Shown here: positions 5,941 to 6,802 of the stretch, one piece after another
How positions within the stretch are numbered: the first letter of the stretch is position 1
Layout: the number at the start of each line of letters is the position of its first letter
Origin: Defluviitaleaceae bacterium
GTDB taxonomy: Bacteria > Bacillota > Clostridia > Lachnospirales > WQUN01
Length of the DNA stretch: 6,802 nucleotides
NCBI GenBank assembly: GCA_009782245.1
Contig: WRKK01000222.1
Coordinates: forward strand, 1 to 6,802
Direction: 5' to 3'
Program-made: the position numbers and the translations under genes
Notes under the pieces: generated by a model
Told to the model about the DNA's origin: nothing
What the model saw: the letters and a program-made list of their open reading frames with translations, nothing else
Database searches by the model: none

Positions 5941-5969
5941 TTGACATTTTTCGCAAGAAATGCTAGAAT
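5941..5969 (+). promoter_or_regulatory. sigma70/sigmaA promoter of the Rpn gene (extended -10)
   Basis: A perfect TTGACA at 5941-5946, a 17-bp spacer, and TAGAAT at 5964-5969 preceded by TGC, which makes an extended -10 element. Transcription should start near 5976, giving a leader of only about 22 nt with the ribosome binding site AGAAAGGGG at 5981-5989. A strong promoter with a weak TTG start is notable for a potentially toxic nuclease. Confidence 0.88.
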
Positions 5970-5997
5970 AAGATTAGCACAGAAAGGGGCGAACAAA

Positions 5998-6802
5998 TTG
6001 CAGCAAAACAAAACAAGCAAAACAAAGAAAAAAAAGGCAAAAAAAGCCGAAACCGCCAAACGAGAAATAAAAGACGGCTTATTCAAGATAATATTCAGCA
6101 TATTGGCAAATGCGGCGGCATTATATTCAGCCCTGCACAACGAGCCGTGCAGCCCGCGCGATATACAAATCTTCACAATAGAAACAGTAATATCGGGAAA
6201 ACGCAAGAACGACCTAGCAATAGTGGTAAAAGGCAGGGTAATTGCCTTATTTGAGCATATGTCCAGTTCGTATGCAAATATGCCGTTTAGATTTTTGATA
6301 TATTTGGGGCTTTTGTATGAAAAGTGGATTAAATCCCAAAATGACGAAAAAAAGTTGTACAGCAGCAAGTTGTATAAAATTCCCAAGCCAGAGTTTGTAG
6401 TATTTTACAATGGCAAAACCGTCCGCCCAGAGCAAGAAACATTGCGTTTATCGGACGCTTTTGAAACCACGGACGAAACGTTGGGCAACCTAGAGCTAGA
6501 GGCCAAGGTTTACAACATCAACAAGGGAATGAACGCAGAATTACTGGAAAAATGCAAGCCACTAAGGGAATATTCCGAATTTGTGGCAAAATTGCGTGAA
6601 TTTGAAAGTCAGTACAAAGATTACACCACAGCCGTAAAAAAAACTATAGAATTTTGCATAGCCAACGATATTTTGGCGAATATTTTGCGAGAGCATGGAG
6701 GTACAATTATGAGTATTTTGTTTGACGAGCGTAATGCAGAGTGGGCTTTTGAGGCGGCACTTGATGATGCTGTTGAAGAGGCTGTTGAAGCCGCTGTTGA
6801 AG
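5998..6802 (+). CDS. Rpn-family PD-(D/E)XK nuclease / putative transposase, 3' end cut by window
   Basis: The frame starts at TTG 5998, with AGAAAGGGG 8 nt upstream, and stays open to the last base (268 residues visible; no stop). After a lysine-rich tail (1-30), residues 30-225 match the clostridial Rpn (recombination-promoting nuclease) family: LANAAALYSALHNEP, FTIETVISGKRKND, LFEHMSSSYANMPFRFLIYLG, KLYKIPKPEFVVFYNG, LRLSDAF, VYNINKGMN, LREYSEFV and AVKKTIEFCIANDIL. Rpn proteins are DNA endonucleases acting as antiphage toxins or recombination promoters. The likely active-site acids are E62, D72 and E86. The family's usual EHQST reads EHMSS here, so the Q of the E-x-Q/K motif is M88. The C-terminal region from M238 has its own ribosome binding site and four-residue repeats. 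An older description of such proteins is 'transposase'; no terminal repeats are visible. Confidence 0.85.
   Translation, partial: MQQNKTSKTKKKKAKKAETAKREIKDGLFKIIFSILANAAALYSALHNEPCSPRDIQIFTIETVISGKRKNDLAIVVKGRVIALFEHMSSSYANMPFRFLIYLGLLYEKWIKSQNDEKKLYSSKLYKIPKPEFVVFYNGKTVRPEQETLRLSDAFETTDETLGNLELEAKVYNINKGMNAELLEKCKPLREYSEFVAKLREFESQYKDYTTAVKKTIEFCIANDILANILREHGGTIMSILFDERNAEWAFEAALDDAVEEAVEAAVE
6697..6711 (+). promoter_or_regulatory. internal ribosome binding site and in-frame ATG within the Rpn gene
   Basis: GGAGGT (6697-6702), a 6-nt spacer and ATG (6709-6711), in phase with the Rpn frame (M238). It matches the anti-Shine-Dalgarno sequence better than the site of the full-length protein and uses ATG rather than TTG, so the C-terminal fragment could be made in excess. 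Confidence 0.7.
6709..6802 (+). CDS. candidate intragenic antitoxin RpnS, C-terminal fragment of the Rpn protein (partial)
   Basis: This is a nested frame identical in phase to the C-terminal end of the Rpn gene. It begins MSILFDERNAEWAFEAALDD and continues into AVEE-AVEA-AVE repeats before the window ends. In characterised Rpn systems the variable C-terminal domain (RpnS) is translated separately from inside the gene, dimerises through a helix that can contain four-residue repeats of variable number, and blocks the full-length RpnL toxin. The internal GGAGGT-ATG, the position after the nuclease domain, and the acidic four-residue repeats all fit that model. The fragment as seen is acidic and probably helical; its full length is unknown. 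That it is made, and that it inhibits the nuclease, is inference. Confidence 0.6.
   Translation, partial: MSILFDERNAEWAFEAALDDAVEEAVEAAVE
6769..6801 (+). repeat. 12-bp coding repeat at the Rpn C-terminus (four-residue AVEx units)
   Basis: Units GCTGTTGAAGAG (6769-6780), GCTGTTGAAGCC (6781-6792) and GCTGTTGAA (6793-6801, cut by the window) encode AVEE, AVEA and AVE. The 12-bp period keeps frame, so copy number can change without breaking the protein. The array continues past the right edge by an unknown amount. Confidence 0.85.

Noticed and set aside
5931..6435. - strand frames opposite the Rpn gene
   Set aside because: They are antisense shadows of a recognisable nuclease gene; one runs through its promoter, and their phenylalanine-rich sequences reflect complemented lysine codons.
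5998..6802. Insertion sequence (older 'transposase' naming of this family)
   Set aside because: No terminal inverted repeats or target duplication flank the visible part, and the gene has its own promoter and Rpn-type nuclease motifs; the right end is outside the window.

Overview
The window looks like a chromosomal segment of an AT-rich, Gram-positive-type anaerobe, most likely an uncultured member of the Clostridia/Bacillota. The reasons are an Rnf-complex subunit, an ECF-type vitamin transporter S component, near-consensus TTGACW-N17-TATAAT promoters, purine-rich ribosome binding sites, frequent TTG/GTG starts, and an Rpn-family nuclease of the clostridial 'EHxSxxxNMPxR' type. The taxonomic assignment is inference. 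All supported genes are on the + strand.

Layout. Positions 1-303 hold the end of an upstream transcription unit (a strong terminator at 52-81), a GC-rich palindromic intergenic element (104-158) and a consensus promoter (223-251). That promoter drives a two-gene toxin-antitoxin-like pair: a Panacea/SocA-domain (DUF4065) antitoxin (304-741) and an immediately adjacent small toxin-like protein (742-1191). A second consensus promoter (1277-1305) is followed, from about its +1 base, by a 10-bp tandem repeat array (1313-1402), a ribosome binding site, and rnfE. The rnfE frame has no ATG/GTG/TTG in the right place and appears to start at ATC 1418. Then come tldD (TTG start, preceded by a 9-bp tandem repeat), tldE (8-nt overlap) and a folate-family ECF S component (4-nt overlap), closed by a terminator at 5868-5900. 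No terminator is visible between rnfE and tldD, so rnfE-tldD-tldE-ecfS is probably one operon. A third consensus promoter (5941-5969) drives an Rpn-family PD-(D/E)XK nuclease gene that runs off the right edge.

How it works together. The central operon combines a membrane redox subunit, a two-component metalloprotease (TldD/TldE) and a vitamin importer subunit; no single pathway is obvious. It is flanked on both sides by toxin-antitoxin/defence-like modules. The most notable signal is in the Rpn gene. It has an in-frame internal GGAGGT plus ATG (6697-6711) just before a C-terminal stretch of 12-bp, four-residue repeats (6769 onward). That is the architecture of the described gene-within-a-gene Rpn toxin-antitoxins, in which a separately translated C-terminal fragment neutralises the full-length nuclease. 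The second signal is a pair of short tandem-repeat leaders placed directly ahead of the ribosome binding sites of the adjacent genes rnfE and tldD.
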